Below, in pieces: positions 1 to 6,343 of a stretch of 14,270 nucleotides of DNA. The notes beneath the pieces are model-generated. The model was not told where the DNA came from, made no database searches, and saw only the letters and a program-made list of their open reading frames with translations. This DNA comes from Paludibacter sp. Lineage in GTDB: Bacteria; Bacteroidota; Bacteroidia; Bacteroidales; Paludibacteraceae. The stretch lies in the NCBI GenBank assembly GCA_028705705.1, contig JAQWCZ010000019.1:1-14270 (forward strand), given 5' to 3'. Made by a program: the position numbers and the translations under genes. Within the stretch, counting starts at the first letter, position 1. Every line of letters begins with the position of its first letter.

Positions 1-2261
1 CCGAAAACCGTCTTCATTTCAGTAGCCATTTCTTTTGCACCAGAATTGATAACAGCCGCATCCAGGTGTTTCAGCGTTATCTGAATCATTCTGTAATAGG
101 GTGGATACTTGAATTGTTGCCTTTCTGCTGATTGTAATGCATACATAGCCTGATAGTCGTGATGCAGAACCTGGGTTATGACAGGATGGCCAGGGGTGGA
201 TGTTTGTATGATGACCAGACCTCTTTTGTGCTTTCTGCCCGCCCGCCCGCTTACCTGAGCCATCAATTGAAAAGCTCTTTCATGTGCCCTGAAATCAGGA
301 TAATTCAACAGGTTATCGGCATTCAGGATGCCTACCAGACTTACCTTCTGAAAGTCAAGCCCTTTCGTAACCATTTGCGTACCAATCAAAATGTCAATTT
401 TATGATCTTCCACAGCAGTGATGATTTGCTCATAGGCTTTCTTCGAGCGGGTCGTGTCTAAATCCATTCGCTGCACGCGGGCTTCCGGGAATATATTTTT
501 TATTTCTTCTTCTATTTTCTCTGTTCCAAAGCCACGTGTGTTCAGTCCGGGTGTTTTGCAAACGGGACAAACAACCGGTAGCCGTTCGGTATAACCGCAG
601 TAGTGACAGTTGAGTGTGTTAACTGAGGCATGTAAAGTCAGACTGACATCACAGTTTTTACACTTTGGGATGTAAGCACATGCATTGCACTCCACAAAGG
701 GTGCATATCCTCTCCGGTTTTGAAAGAGGATAACCTGCTCTTTGTTTTGCAGGGCAGTTGAGATCTTTTCCAGCAATACATCTGAAAAATGCCCTTCGAA
801 TTTTTTTTTCCGGTAAGCTTCTTTCATGTCCACTACCTGAATTTCGGGTAATTGCATTTCTTCATGCCGCTCATTCAGTTCCACGAATCCATATTTCCCA
901 GTTTGAGCGTTGAAATAACTCTCGATGGAGGGAGTCGCGGTTCCCAGTAAGGTTTTTGCTCCATGCATACTGGCCAACACAATGGCTGCATTACGGGCAT
1001 GATAGCGTGGTGCCGGATCGTATTGTTTAAAACTGGGTTCATGTTCTTCATCCACAATCACCAATCCAAGGTGGCGGAAAGGCAAAAATATTGACGAACG
1101 AACTCCCAAAATAATTTCATAAGATTTATCCTGTAATACATTGTTCCATATTTCGACCCGTTCTGCATCCGAAAATCTGGAATGATATACACCTAATTTA
1201 TTTCCAAATACGCGTTTCAGTCGGGTAGTCAACTGGGTAGTCAGTGCTATTTCCGGGACAAGATACAATACTTGTCGACCTTCGTTGAGTATTTTGTTAA
1301 TCAAATGAATATACAGTTCGGTTTTTCCGCTTGAAGTCACCCCGTGCAATAATACAACCGGCTTTTCAATAAACTGATTTTCAATCCTGGACAATGCTTT
1401 CTGCTGAAATTCATTCAATGGGTAGGTGTCAGATGTTTCTTGTGCAGCATAACCTAATCGGGTTGTTTCCTGTTGATAAATTTCAAAAATGCCTTTTTCA
1501 ACCAGGCTGTTTAGTACATGTACACTGATTCCTGTTTTTTTGAGGAGATTTTTTTTGAAAACTGTTTCAGGTTCTTTGATTTTCAGATATTTTGATAATT
1601 CGATGTAGCTCATCAGCAAGGCAAGCTGTTTGGGTGCTCTTGATAAATTATCAAAAAGGTTTTTCAGATAATCTGCTTCAACATAATTTTTTGACAAACG
1701 AATACAGGCTTCTTTTTTTGCCCTGAATCTTTCCGAAACGAATTCTTTTACCTCTACAGCCCCTTTTTCGAGGAGTTTCTTGATTGTCGGCATGATATCA
1801 AGAACAGCACAATGTTTGTTTAATGTTGCAATGGAACGAGGTTTTGCATCAGACAAGGCATCCAGTATCTGCTGTTCTCTGACTGATAATATTTCTTCCG
1901 CTTCAAAATCAGGATTGAGACAGACTTCTGTTTCACTTTCCAGTTTCAGGCCTGAAGGAATAGCAGCCTGATAAACTTCTCCGATCGTTGACATATAATA
2001 TTCGCTGATCCATTCCCAAAATTTGTATTGCGGTCGGCGCAGTATCGCTGTTGTGTCGAGTAAGCTCAAGATTTCTTTGGGCTTATATAAAGTAGGTTCT
2101 TGTGTGTGTATTACGGTAATAATACCGGTGTATAATTTTTTGGAACCAAACGGAACCACGACTCGCATACCAATCCGTACACTGTCAGTCCACACAGAGG
2201 GGACAGCGTAGGTAAAAGTGCCCGAAACCGGCAATGGGACAACAACATCAACGTACTTCAT
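1..2261 (-). CDS. priA: Primosomal protein N' (PriA helicase), C-terminus cut by the window edge
   Basis: PriA is the superfamily 2 3'-5' DNA helicase that binds stalled or broken replication forks and reloads the replisome. The frame is open from ATG 2261-2259 to the window edge (753 full codons). The N-terminal region begins with the family pattern VPLP..GTFTYAVP and contains RVVVPFG. Walker A GVTSSGKT lies at residues 307-314 and the DEEH box at 404-407. Eight zinc-binding cysteines are intact (525, 528, 534, 537, 552, 555, 565, 568), and the arginine-finger motif VSGRAGR is at 670-676. Relatives are about 820 residues long, so only the last part of the C-terminal domain is missing. I followed the frame through all these motifs and saw no frameshift. 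The start is supported by a -7 element ending 18 bases upstream. It diverges from the HD-domain gene. Confidence 0.96.
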   Translation of the reverse strand, partial: MKYVDVVVPLPVSGTFTYAVPSVWTDSVRIGMRVVVPFGSKKLYTGIITVIHTQEPTLYKPKEILSLLDTTAILRRPQYKFWEWISEYYMSTIGEVYQAAIPSGLKLESETEVCLNPDFEAEEILSVREQQILDALSDAKPRSIATLNKHCAVLDIMPTIKKLLEKGAVEVKEFVSERFRAKKEACIRLSKNYVEADYLKNLFDNLSRAPKQLALLMSYIELSKYLKIKEPETVFKKNLLKKTGISVHVLNSLVEKGIFEIYQQETTRLGYAAQETSDTYPLNEFQQKALSRIENQFIEKPVVLLHGVTSSGKTELYIHLINKILNEGRQVLYLVPEIALTTQLTTRLKRVFGNKLGVYHSRFSDAERVEIWNNVLQDKSYEIILGVRSSIFLPFRHLGLVIVDEEHEPSFKQYDPAPRYHARNAAIVLASMHGAKTLLGTATPSIESYFNAQTGKYGFVELNERHEEMQLPEIQVVDMKEAYRKKKFEGHFSDVLLEKISTALQNKEQVILFQNRRGYAPFVECNACAYIPKCKNCDVSLTLHASVNTLNCHYCGYTERLPVVCPVCKTPGLNTRGFGTEKIEEEIKNIFPEARVQRMDLDTTRSKKAYEQIITAVEDHKIDILIGTQMVTKGLDFQKVSLVGILNADNLLNYPDFRAHERAFQLMAQVSGRAGRKHKRGLVIIQTSTPGHPVITQVLHHDYQAMYALQSAERQQFKYPPYYRMIQITLKHLDAAVINSGAKEMATEMKTVF

Positions 2262-2279
2262 GATGGGGGAATTGAGTTA

Positions 2280-2287
2280 CAAAGATA
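2280..2287 (-). promoter_or_regulatory. Predicted -7 element for priA (TATCTTTG)
   Basis: Read on the minus strand, TATCTTTG matches the Bacteroidota primary sigma factor element TAnnTTTG exactly. It ends 18 bases before the priA ATG, implying a very short leader. I see no clear -33 TTG box at the expected distance. It sits in the left arm of the 24-bp inverted repeat described separately. Confidence 0.55.
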
Positions 2288-2376
2288 ATTATTTTAGTGG
2301 TTAATTGTAAATTGTCAGTGGTTAATTATCCGCTAAAACTAACCACTAAACATTAACCACTAACCACTAAAATAAT

Positions 2377-2384
2377 TATCTTTG
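2377..2384 (+). promoter_or_regulatory. Predicted -7 element for the HD-domain gene (TATCTTTG)
   Basis: TATCTTTG matches TAnnTTTG and ends 19 bases before the ATG at 2404. It lies in the right arm of the inverted repeat and is the mirror image of the priA element. No convincing -33 TTG is present. Confidence 0.55.
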
Positions 2385-2403
2385 CACCACAAACATCATC
2401 AAC

Positions 2404-2940
2404 ATGAACCCCTATCATCTTATCCAAAAATACTATACGCCGGATACGGAGTTGTATCATGTGTTGGTGAAACACAGTGAACAGGTCAGGGATAAGGCAC
2501 TTGAAGTAGCCAATAAGCACCGCGAATTTCATGCTGATACGGCTTTTATCGCCGAAGCAGCTTTGTTGCATGATATTGGCATTTTCTTGTGTGATGCTCC
2601 GCGGATTTTCTGTCAGGGCAGTCATCAGTATATCGAACATGGTTATTTGGGTGCGGATTTATTGCGTAAAGAAGGATTGGAACGTCATGCATTTGTTTGT
2701 GAACGGCATACCGGAACAGGCATTTCTTTAGAAAAAATACTGGAAAACAAGTTGCCATTGCCGCATCGGGATATGGTACCTGTCTCTATCGAAGAGCAAA
2801 TTATATGTTATGCCGATAAGTTTTTTTCTAAAACAGCTTTAAACACTGTGCATGATCCGGGAAAGATCAGCATCATGTTGGGTCGTCACGGACAAGAGAA
2901 TATTGCCATTTTCAATGCATGGCATTTCAAGTTTTCGTGA
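2404..2940 (+). CDS. HD-domain (HDIG-type) metal-dependent phosphohydrolase
   Basis: This is a cytosolic protein of 178 residues with the HD superfamily layout: His24, the His56-Asp57 pair in LLHDIG (54-59), His79, the R-H pair at 101-102 and a later metal-ligand candidate Asp138 in CYADKF. These residues normally bind one or two metals that hydrolyse phosphate esters, often of nucleotides. The length fits stand-alone HDIG proteins of Bacteroidota. The substrate cannot be told from the sequence. No partner domain (GGDEF, response regulator, poly-A polymerase) is present, so a role in cyclic-nucleotide turnover is not supported. The start is supported by a promoter element 19 bases upstream. 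The gene diverges from priA and converges on the DUF3078 gene with 4 bases between the stops. Confidence 0.88.
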   Translation: MNPYHLIQKYYTPDTELYHVLVKHSEQVRDKALEVANKHREFHADTAFIAEAALLHDIGIFLCDAPRIFCQGSHQYIEHGYLGADLLRKEGLERHAFVCERHTGTGISLEKILENKLPLPHRDMVPVSIEEQIICYADKFFSKTALNTVHDPGKISIMLGRHGQENIAIFNAWHFKFS

Positions 2941-2944
2941 GATG

Positions 2945-4414
2945 TTACAATAATTTGTAGGAAAGCCCGAAGGTCAGCAACTGTTTGAACTGAATTCTTG
3001 CTCTTTCATCCGTTAAGACCGTGTTGTCATACCTGGGATTGAGTGAAAGTCTGGTGGACAGGAACCTGTTAAACTTGAAATTGCTGATTATTTCCCAATC
3101 TACTTCAATTTTTTCATAATTGGTATAAAAATTAAGTTTGGAATCAATCTGAATGTTCCTGGTCGGACTATAAGACAGTTGCGCTTTGAATGAGCTACCT
3201 ACTTGACTCAAAATGTTTTGTCCTTTAGGGATACCAAACGATTTTTGGTCGACGAGTAAGGTGTCGCTGGCATAAATAAACTTATAACTCAAAGGAGAAA
3301 ACATGAGCGAGAATAGTTTTTTGTATTTATAATCCAATCCGACATTTATGTTTAATCTCACCGGGGTGAATAGTTTAGCCTTCATAACCTGGGAGTTGAC
3401 AGCCTTGTAACTGTTAAAAAATTGAGTTGAGAAATCGACTGAGCCACTATAAAACCAGTTGCCGCCTGCCTTGATACCCAGCTTACTTGTTGCCCTGAGT
3501 ATGTCGTCGTTGGTGTTTAATGTCCTGATTGTATCACCCTCTACCGAGTTAAAGCCGAGACGCCATTCTGCAAAATTATCCCACTGGATGTTTTTCTTAT
3601 CGTCATAATTGAAAGTTCCGTTTAAAATACCCAGAATAGAGATATTGTCGCTACCTCCCTGGTACCAGTTTTTTGAAATGTAGTTCTGTGAAAATTGCAG
3701 CAAAGCATTTGACTTGGTTGTCCATGGATTACGTTTAATCTTTTCAATGTTTAGTTTTCTGTGTTCGTAATCGAACCTTTTTCGGTTTAACAGAACAGTT
3801 TCTTCAATAGGTTTTGTATTCAGCTCAAATTTGATAAAGTCAGATACGTCCGGAAGATTATCGATTTTGTATGCAATGAAATGAGGATTAGACACAACAA
3901 ATTGACGGATGATTTTTTCCCTCAGATTCTGTAATGAGTTTTCAACTCCGTATAATGCTGTAAAGTTTCTTATTTTAAGTTGCGAGGCGGTTTTATTGAA
4001 AACAAAGTCTTTTTCATCCCATTTCTCAAGTTGTACCGGTTTGGCTGAATAACCGTGAAATAATAGATCAATGAAAAGAGGATTTGTTTGTAAAAATCTG
4101 TCATTAATGACGACACGTTTAGTTTTTGGTAGATTTTGTTCTACTTTTGCCAGTATTTGTTGGACATCAATGGGCACATATTCTTTTTTTTCGTTTTTGA
4201 CAAAAGAATCTGACTTTTTTTCAGGAATGATTATTTCAGGAACAGAATCTTCAGAAGAATTAAGTAAAGAATCCTTCTCATCCTCATTCAAAGTGGTTTC
4301 AATTAAATATTTACTGGTTGTAACAGCAATACTGTCCCTAATTTCAGTGGTCGGGAGTGCTGAATCAGGAATAAAAGTTAATAAAATAAATGCTAAAATA
4401 ATCTTCAATCTCAT
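2945..4414 (-). CDS. DUF3078 family envelope protein with a long N-terminal extension
   Basis: The protein has 489 residues and unknown function. Residues 1-20 look like a signal peptide (MRLK then a hydrophobic run). An acidic, Ser/Lys-rich stretch follows at about 40-80. A middle region around 105-230 contains NPLFIDLLFHGYSAKP. The C-terminal half from about 235 is DUF3078-like, with NWYQGGSDN at 249-257, QWDNF at 277-281 and alternating beta-strand patterns to the end, suggesting an outer-membrane beta-barrel. DUF3078 is found mainly in Bacteroidota, and many members are closer to 300 residues, so the first half is an addition shared with a longer subgroup. I chose ATG 4414-4412; the upstream TTG at 4435 would put seven polar and aromatic residues ahead of the signal peptide. 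No promoter element is seen in the 33-base gap, so it is probably co-transcribed with the small gene at 4448-4657. Confidence 0.78.
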   Translation of the reverse strand: MRLKIILAFILLTFIPDSALPTTEIRDSIAVTTSKYLIETTLNEDEKDSLLNSSEDSVPEIIIPEKKSDSFVKNEKKEYVPIDVQQILAKVEQNLPKTKRVVINDRFLQTNPLFIDLLFHGYSAKPVQLEKWDEKDFVFNKTASQLKIRNFTALYGVENSLQNLREKIIRQFVVSNPHFIAYKIDNLPDVSDFIKFELNTKPIEETVLLNRKRFDYEHRKLNIEKIKRNPWTTKSNALLQFSQNYISKNWYQGGSDNISILGILNGTFNYDDKKNIQWDNFAEWRLGFNSVEGDTIRTLNTNDDILRATSKLGIKAGGNWFYSGSVDFSTQFFNSYKAVNSQVMKAKLFTPVRLNINVGLDYKYKKLFSLMFSPLSYKFIYASDTLLVDQKSFGIPKGQNILSQVGSSFKAQLSYSPTRNIQIDSKLNFYTNYEKIEVDWEIISNFKFNRFLSTRLSLNPRYDNTVLTDERARIQFKQLLTFGLSYKLL

Positions 4415-4447
4415 GTGAAAACAGTAAAAACACAATATAAACTATGA

Positions 4448-4657
4448 TTAATCAAACAAAGTCGGGGCATCTTCATCGAATTTACGTAGAATAGCCTGCA
4501 TCAATGTTTCCCGGATAAATTTCGATTTATTGGTTACATTGTATTGATTGATATACCTGTTGAGCGCCTTATTTTCAGCATCATTGAGCATAAACAAATG
4601 TTTGTGTTTCCGTAATTTGTTACGGCTCAATGAAGATTCATGTTTTTTATTCCCCAT
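4448..4657 (-). CDS. Small ribbon-helix-helix-like protein (69 residues), possible DNA-binding regulator
   Basis: The N-terminal 20 residues are strongly basic (Lys, Arg, His). A short strand-like segment KHLFMLN follows, then two predicted helices (NDAENKALNRYINQY and SKFIRETLMQAILRKF) and an acidic tail DEDAPTLFD. Strand-helix-helix in about 45 residues, with N-K-S-K-F-I between the helices, is what ribbon-helix-helix DNA-binding proteins and MobC-like accessory proteins look like; I do not recognise the exact family. I chose ATG 4657-4655 rather than ATG 4675-4673, because a TACTTTTG promoter element at 4684-4677 puts transcription start at or beyond the first ATG. It is divergent from yraN and precedes the DUF3078 gene by 33 bases. 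Binding its own promoter region is an inference only. Confidence 0.7.
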   Translation of the reverse strand: MGNKKHESSLSRNKLRKHKHLFMLNDAENKALNRYINQYNVTNKSKFIRETLMQAILRKFDEDAPTLFD

Positions 4658-4676
4658 TTTATTTAAAAAAGTCATA

Positions 4677-4684
4677 CAAAAGTA
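4677..4684 (-). promoter_or_regulatory. Predicted -7 element for the small ribbon-helix-helix-like gene (TACTTTTG)
   Basis: Minus-strand TACTTTTG matches TAnnTTTG. With the usual spacing, transcription would begin at about 4670-4673, just inside or past the upstream ATG at 4675. This favours translation from the ATG at 4657 and probable co-transcription of the DUF3078 gene. Confidence 0.6.
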
Positions 4685-4686
4685 AT

Positions 4687-4722
4687 ATTAAATGTTTAAT
4701 TTCCACGTAATATCCGGAAATT
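4687..4722. promoter_or_regulatory. Two short palindromes between divergent promoters, candidate operators
   Basis: ATTAAA-TG-TTTAAT (4687-4700) is a perfect 6-bp palindrome. AATTTCC at 4698-4704 and GGAAATT at 4716-4722 form a 7-bp inverted repeat. Both lie between the two outward promoters and cover their expected -33 regions. A protein bound here could control both transcripts; the ribbon-helix-helix-like protein next door is the obvious candidate, but nothing in the sequence proves it. Confidence 0.35.
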
Positions 4723-4725
4723 CCC

Positions 4726-4733
4726 TACTTTTG
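4726..4733 (+). promoter_or_regulatory. Predicted -7 element for yraN (TACTTTTG)
   Basis: TACTTTTG matches TAnnTTTG and ends 27 bases before the yraN ATG at 4761. The 15 bases at 4726-4740 are the reverse complement of 4670-4684 with one mismatch, so the two divergent promoters are near mirror images. Confidence 0.6.
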
Positions 4734-4760
4734 TATCACTAAATTAAAAATACTTTAACT

Positions 4761-5126
4761 ATGGCTAAACACAATGAACTTGGTTTACTTGGAGAAAACC
4801 GCGCCCGGGATTTTTTGGTCACAAAAGGGTACAAAATTCGTACCACCAATTATTATGCAGGCAAATTAGAGATTGATATTATTGCAGAAAAAGACAATTG
4901 GTTAGTAATTGTTGAAGTCAAAACACGTTCGACTGATGTTTTTTTGGCACCCGAAGAAACCATCGATTTACGTAAAATTAAAAATCTTGTAAACGCTGCA
5001 GGGAGTTATATAAAACGTTATAACTGGCAGGGAGAGACAAGGTTTGATATTATTTCTGTAATGCCTGATGGTGATGATTATAAGATTGAACATATTGAAG
5101 ATGCATTTTTACCACCCGTTTTTTGA
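4761..5126 (+). CDS. yraN: YraN / UPF0102 family endonuclease-like protein
   Basis: The 121-residue length is normal for this single-domain family, which has a restriction-endonuclease-like fold. The signature is complete: G-x-x-GE at 8-12, the N30 region, LEID at 36-39 with Asp39, and the VEVKTR block at 51-56 containing Glu52 and Lys54, which together give the nuclease-type D...ExK core. RFD at 94-96 and a C-terminal IEDAF follow. The family is widespread and is linked by fold to Holliday-junction resolvases, but its cellular substrate is unsettled. The start is supported by an in-range promoter element. It is followed by a 135-base gap with a separate promoter, so pyrE is probably transcribed independently. 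Confidence 0.92.
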   Translation: MAKHNELGLLGENRARDFLVTKGYKIRTTNYYAGKLEIDIIAEKDNWLVIVEVKTRSTDVFLAPEETIDLRKIKNLVNAAGSYIKRYNWQGETRFDIISVMPDGDDYKIEHIEDAFLPPVF

Positions 5127-5134
5127 GTGGTAAG

Positions 5135-5171
5135 AGATAAATTAAAAATATGATAAAAATATTATTTATCT
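5135..5171. terminator. AT-rich hairpin downstream of yraN, possible weak terminator
   Basis: AGATAAAT (5135-5142) pairs with ATTTATCT (5164-5171), and AATAT (5147-5151) with ATATT (5159-5163), leaving a 7-base loop and a 4-base bulge. It lies 9 bases after the yraN stop. There is no GC stem and no long T tract, so termination would be weak; it could also be chance in AT-rich DNA. Confidence 0.3.
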
Positions 5172-5176
5172 TTCGT

Positions 5177-5216
5177 GTGTAAAATAGTTTGGTTAATTTT
5201 GCAAACAATAGTACAC
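5177..5216. promoter_or_regulatory. Interrupted 40-bp dyad centred on the pyrE promoter, candidate operator
   Basis: GTGTA (5177-5181) mirrors TACAC (5212-5216) and GTTTG (5187-5191) mirrors CAAAC (5202-5206). All share one axis between 5196 and 5197, with AT/AT and AA/TT pairs also symmetric, giving 14 of 20 matching positions. The axis falls inside the TAATTTTG promoter element at 5194-5201. Since transcription would start near the right end, the symmetry is mostly in untranscribed DNA, favouring a protein-binding site over an RNA hairpin. Confidence 0.5.
5194..5201 (+). promoter_or_regulatory. Predicted -7 element for the pyrE-SRPBCC-argH operon (TAATTTTG)
   Basis: TAATTTTG matches TAnnTTTG. 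It lies 60 bases before the pyrE ATG, giving a leader of roughly 50-55 bases, longer than at the other promoters in this window. A TTTC about 20 bases upstream is a poor match to a -33 box. Confidence 0.5.
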
Positions 5217-5261
5217 TAATATCAGGATTATTTTTTTAAAAACCGCTCAATTAACGACAAA

Positions 5262-5897
5262 ATGAAACTCATTGAAAAACAAGTAGCCGATAAACTCCTA
5301 AAAATAAAAGCTGTTAAACTACAACCGCATAATCCATTTACCTGGGCATCAGGATGGAAGTCACCCATTTATTGTGATAACCGTAAGACATTGTCTTATC
5401 CACAAATCAGAACGTATTTAAAACTGCAAATTGCCCGTTTGATTCAAGAAAATTATCCTGATGTTGAGGTAATTGCCGGTGTGGCTACCGGAGCTATTGC
5501 GCAGGGAGTGTTAGTTGCAGATTTACTTGGATTGCCATTTATTTATATTCGTCCCACACCCAAAGATCATGGGTTGGAAAACCTTATTGAAGGCGACCTG
5601 AAACCCAGACAAAAAGTGGTGGTGATTGAAGATCTGATTTCAACCGGAGGAAGTAGTCTGAAAGCTGTTGAAGCAATCCGAAAGGATGGATCAGAAGTGC
5701 TTGGGATGATTGCGATATTTTCTTACGGATTTCCGGTTGCTATAGAGAAGTTCAGGGCTGCTAAAGTTAAACTGACAACCTTGTGTGATTATGATGCCGT
5801 GCTTTCAGAAGCGCTGTCGATCAACTATATTTCGGAAGAAGATATTGAAACCCTCAAAGAATGGCGGATGAATCCTGCCGTATGGAGAAAGGATTAA
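5262..5897 (+). CDS. pyrE: Orotate phosphoribosyltransferase
   Basis: This enzyme joins orotate to PRPP to form orotidine 5'-monophosphate, the fifth step of de novo pyrimidine synthesis, in the cytosol. The PRPP-binding signature VVVIEDLISTGGSS spans residues 119-132 with the acidic pair Glu123-Asp124. The flexible catalytic loop appears as RPTPKDHG (97-104), with Lys101 and His103. The early block NPFTWASGWKSPIYCDNR (24-41) is the family's orotate-side segment. At 211 residues the length is normal. It starts a tight operon, with the SRPBCC gene 7 bases downstream and argH after that. Pyrimidine and arginine synthesis both consume carbamoyl phosphate, which makes the pairing with argH metabolically sensible. 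A dyad on its promoter suggests repression by an unidentified factor. Confidence 0.96.
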   Translation: MKLIEKQVADKLLKIKAVKLQPHNPFTWASGWKSPIYCDNRKTLSYPQIRTYLKLQIARLIQENYPDVEVIAGVATGAIAQGVLVADLLGLPFIYIRPTPKDHGLENLIEGDLKPRQKVVVIEDLISTGGSSLKAVEAIRKDGSEVLGMIAIFSYGFPVAIEKFRAAKVKLTTLCDYDAVLSEALSINYISEEDIETLKEWRMNPAVWRKD

Positions 5898-5904
5898 TAA
5901 GTGA

Positions 5905-6333
5905 ATGACAACATACCAAAGTGATATGAAGACCATTTCTTCTTCAGAAGAAGTGGTTTTTGGCGTACTCAGCGACTTTAATAACCTGGGTAAGCTTGGT
6001 GGTGATATCGATAATTTTCACGGGAAATTCAAGGTGCTGGAGTATGATGCAGAATCTTGTTTGCTTGAGTTGAATCAGTTTGGCAAGGTGGGTTTCAGAA
6101 TTGTTGAAAAAACTCCACCAAAGTCCATCCGTTTTGAAACTTCCTATCTGCCTGTTGAGGTAAATGCAGAGATTAAACTGGATGAATTATCTCCTGACCA
6201 AACACAGATGCAGTTGGTGTTGTATGCCAATCTTCCTTCAATATTGAAAATGATGTTAAATAAACAACTGGAACAGGGGATCAATATCCTGGCAGATTTG
6301 TTTGAAAAATTACTCAATAATAAGCTCACATAA
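5905..6333 (+). CDS. SRPBCC (START-like fold) family protein between pyrE and argH
   Basis: The 142-residue protein shows the SRPBCC pattern. An opening strand (TTYQSDMKTIS) and helix (SSEEVVFGVLSDFNNL) are followed by a run of beta strands: GKFKVLEYDAESCLLELNQFGKVGFRIVEKTPPKSIRFET, VEVNAEIKLDEL, TQMQLVLYANL. A long C-terminal helix (MLNKQLEQGINILADLFEKLLNN) closes the fold. This fold makes a hydrophobic pocket for a small lipid or aromatic ligand. No catalytic residues are obvious, and neither ligand nor partner can be inferred. The first ATG is kept because the opening strand needs it. The gene is 7 bases after pyrE and 10 before argH, so it is almost certainly translated from the same transcript. 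This order is, to my knowledge, seen in other Bacteroidota. Confidence 0.82.
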   Translation: MTTYQSDMKTISSSEEVVFGVLSDFNNLGKLGGDIDNFHGKFKVLEYDAESCLLELNQFGKVGFRIVEKTPPKSIRFETSYLPVEVNAEIKLDELSPDQTQMQLVLYANLPSILKMMLNKQLEQGINILADLFEKLLNNKLT

Positions 6334-6343
6334 TACAATTATC

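Larger units (their letters stand above)
2280..2384. repeat. Long inverted repeat with five GTGGTTA/TAACCAC copies between priA and the HD gene
   Basis: Bases 2280-2303 and 2361-2384 are perfect reverse complements (24 bp). An inner pair, 2318-2326 with 2352-2360, adds a second stem. The core GTGGTTAATT appears at 2297-2306 and 2318-2327. Its reverse form AACCAC appears at 2341-2346, 2355-2360 and 2362-2367. The structure fills most of the 142-base gap between the two divergent genes, and each end carries an outward TATCTTTG promoter element. It could be a dispersed Bacteroidota intergenic repeat, a cruciform-forming site or a shared operator; the sequence alone does not decide. Confidence 0.9.

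Noticed and set aside
159..461. Plus-strand open frame of 100 codons at the left end
   Set aside because: It is fully antisense to the conserved helicase motifs of priA, and its translation has no recognisable pattern.
1..2261. priA might be frameshifted or degraded, since its C-terminus is not visible
   Set aside because: I followed the minus-strand frame from ATG 2261 to the edge; the Walker A, DEEH, zinc and SGRAGR motifs are all in the same frame. It is simply cut by the window.
2280..2384. Repeated TAACCAC/GTGGTTA units as a CRISPR array
   Set aside because: Units are about 10 bases, in both orientations and without uniform spacers; no cas gene is present.
4448..5126. Toxin-antitoxin pair made of the ribbon-helix-helix-like gene and yraN
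   Set aside because: The two are divergent rather than overlapping in one operon, and YraN is a widespread housekeeping family, not a known toxin.
6302..6343. Longer argH start at TTG 6302
   Set aside because: It would overlap the SRPBCC coding region and adds residues with no family match; ATG 6344 aligns with the expected N-terminus.
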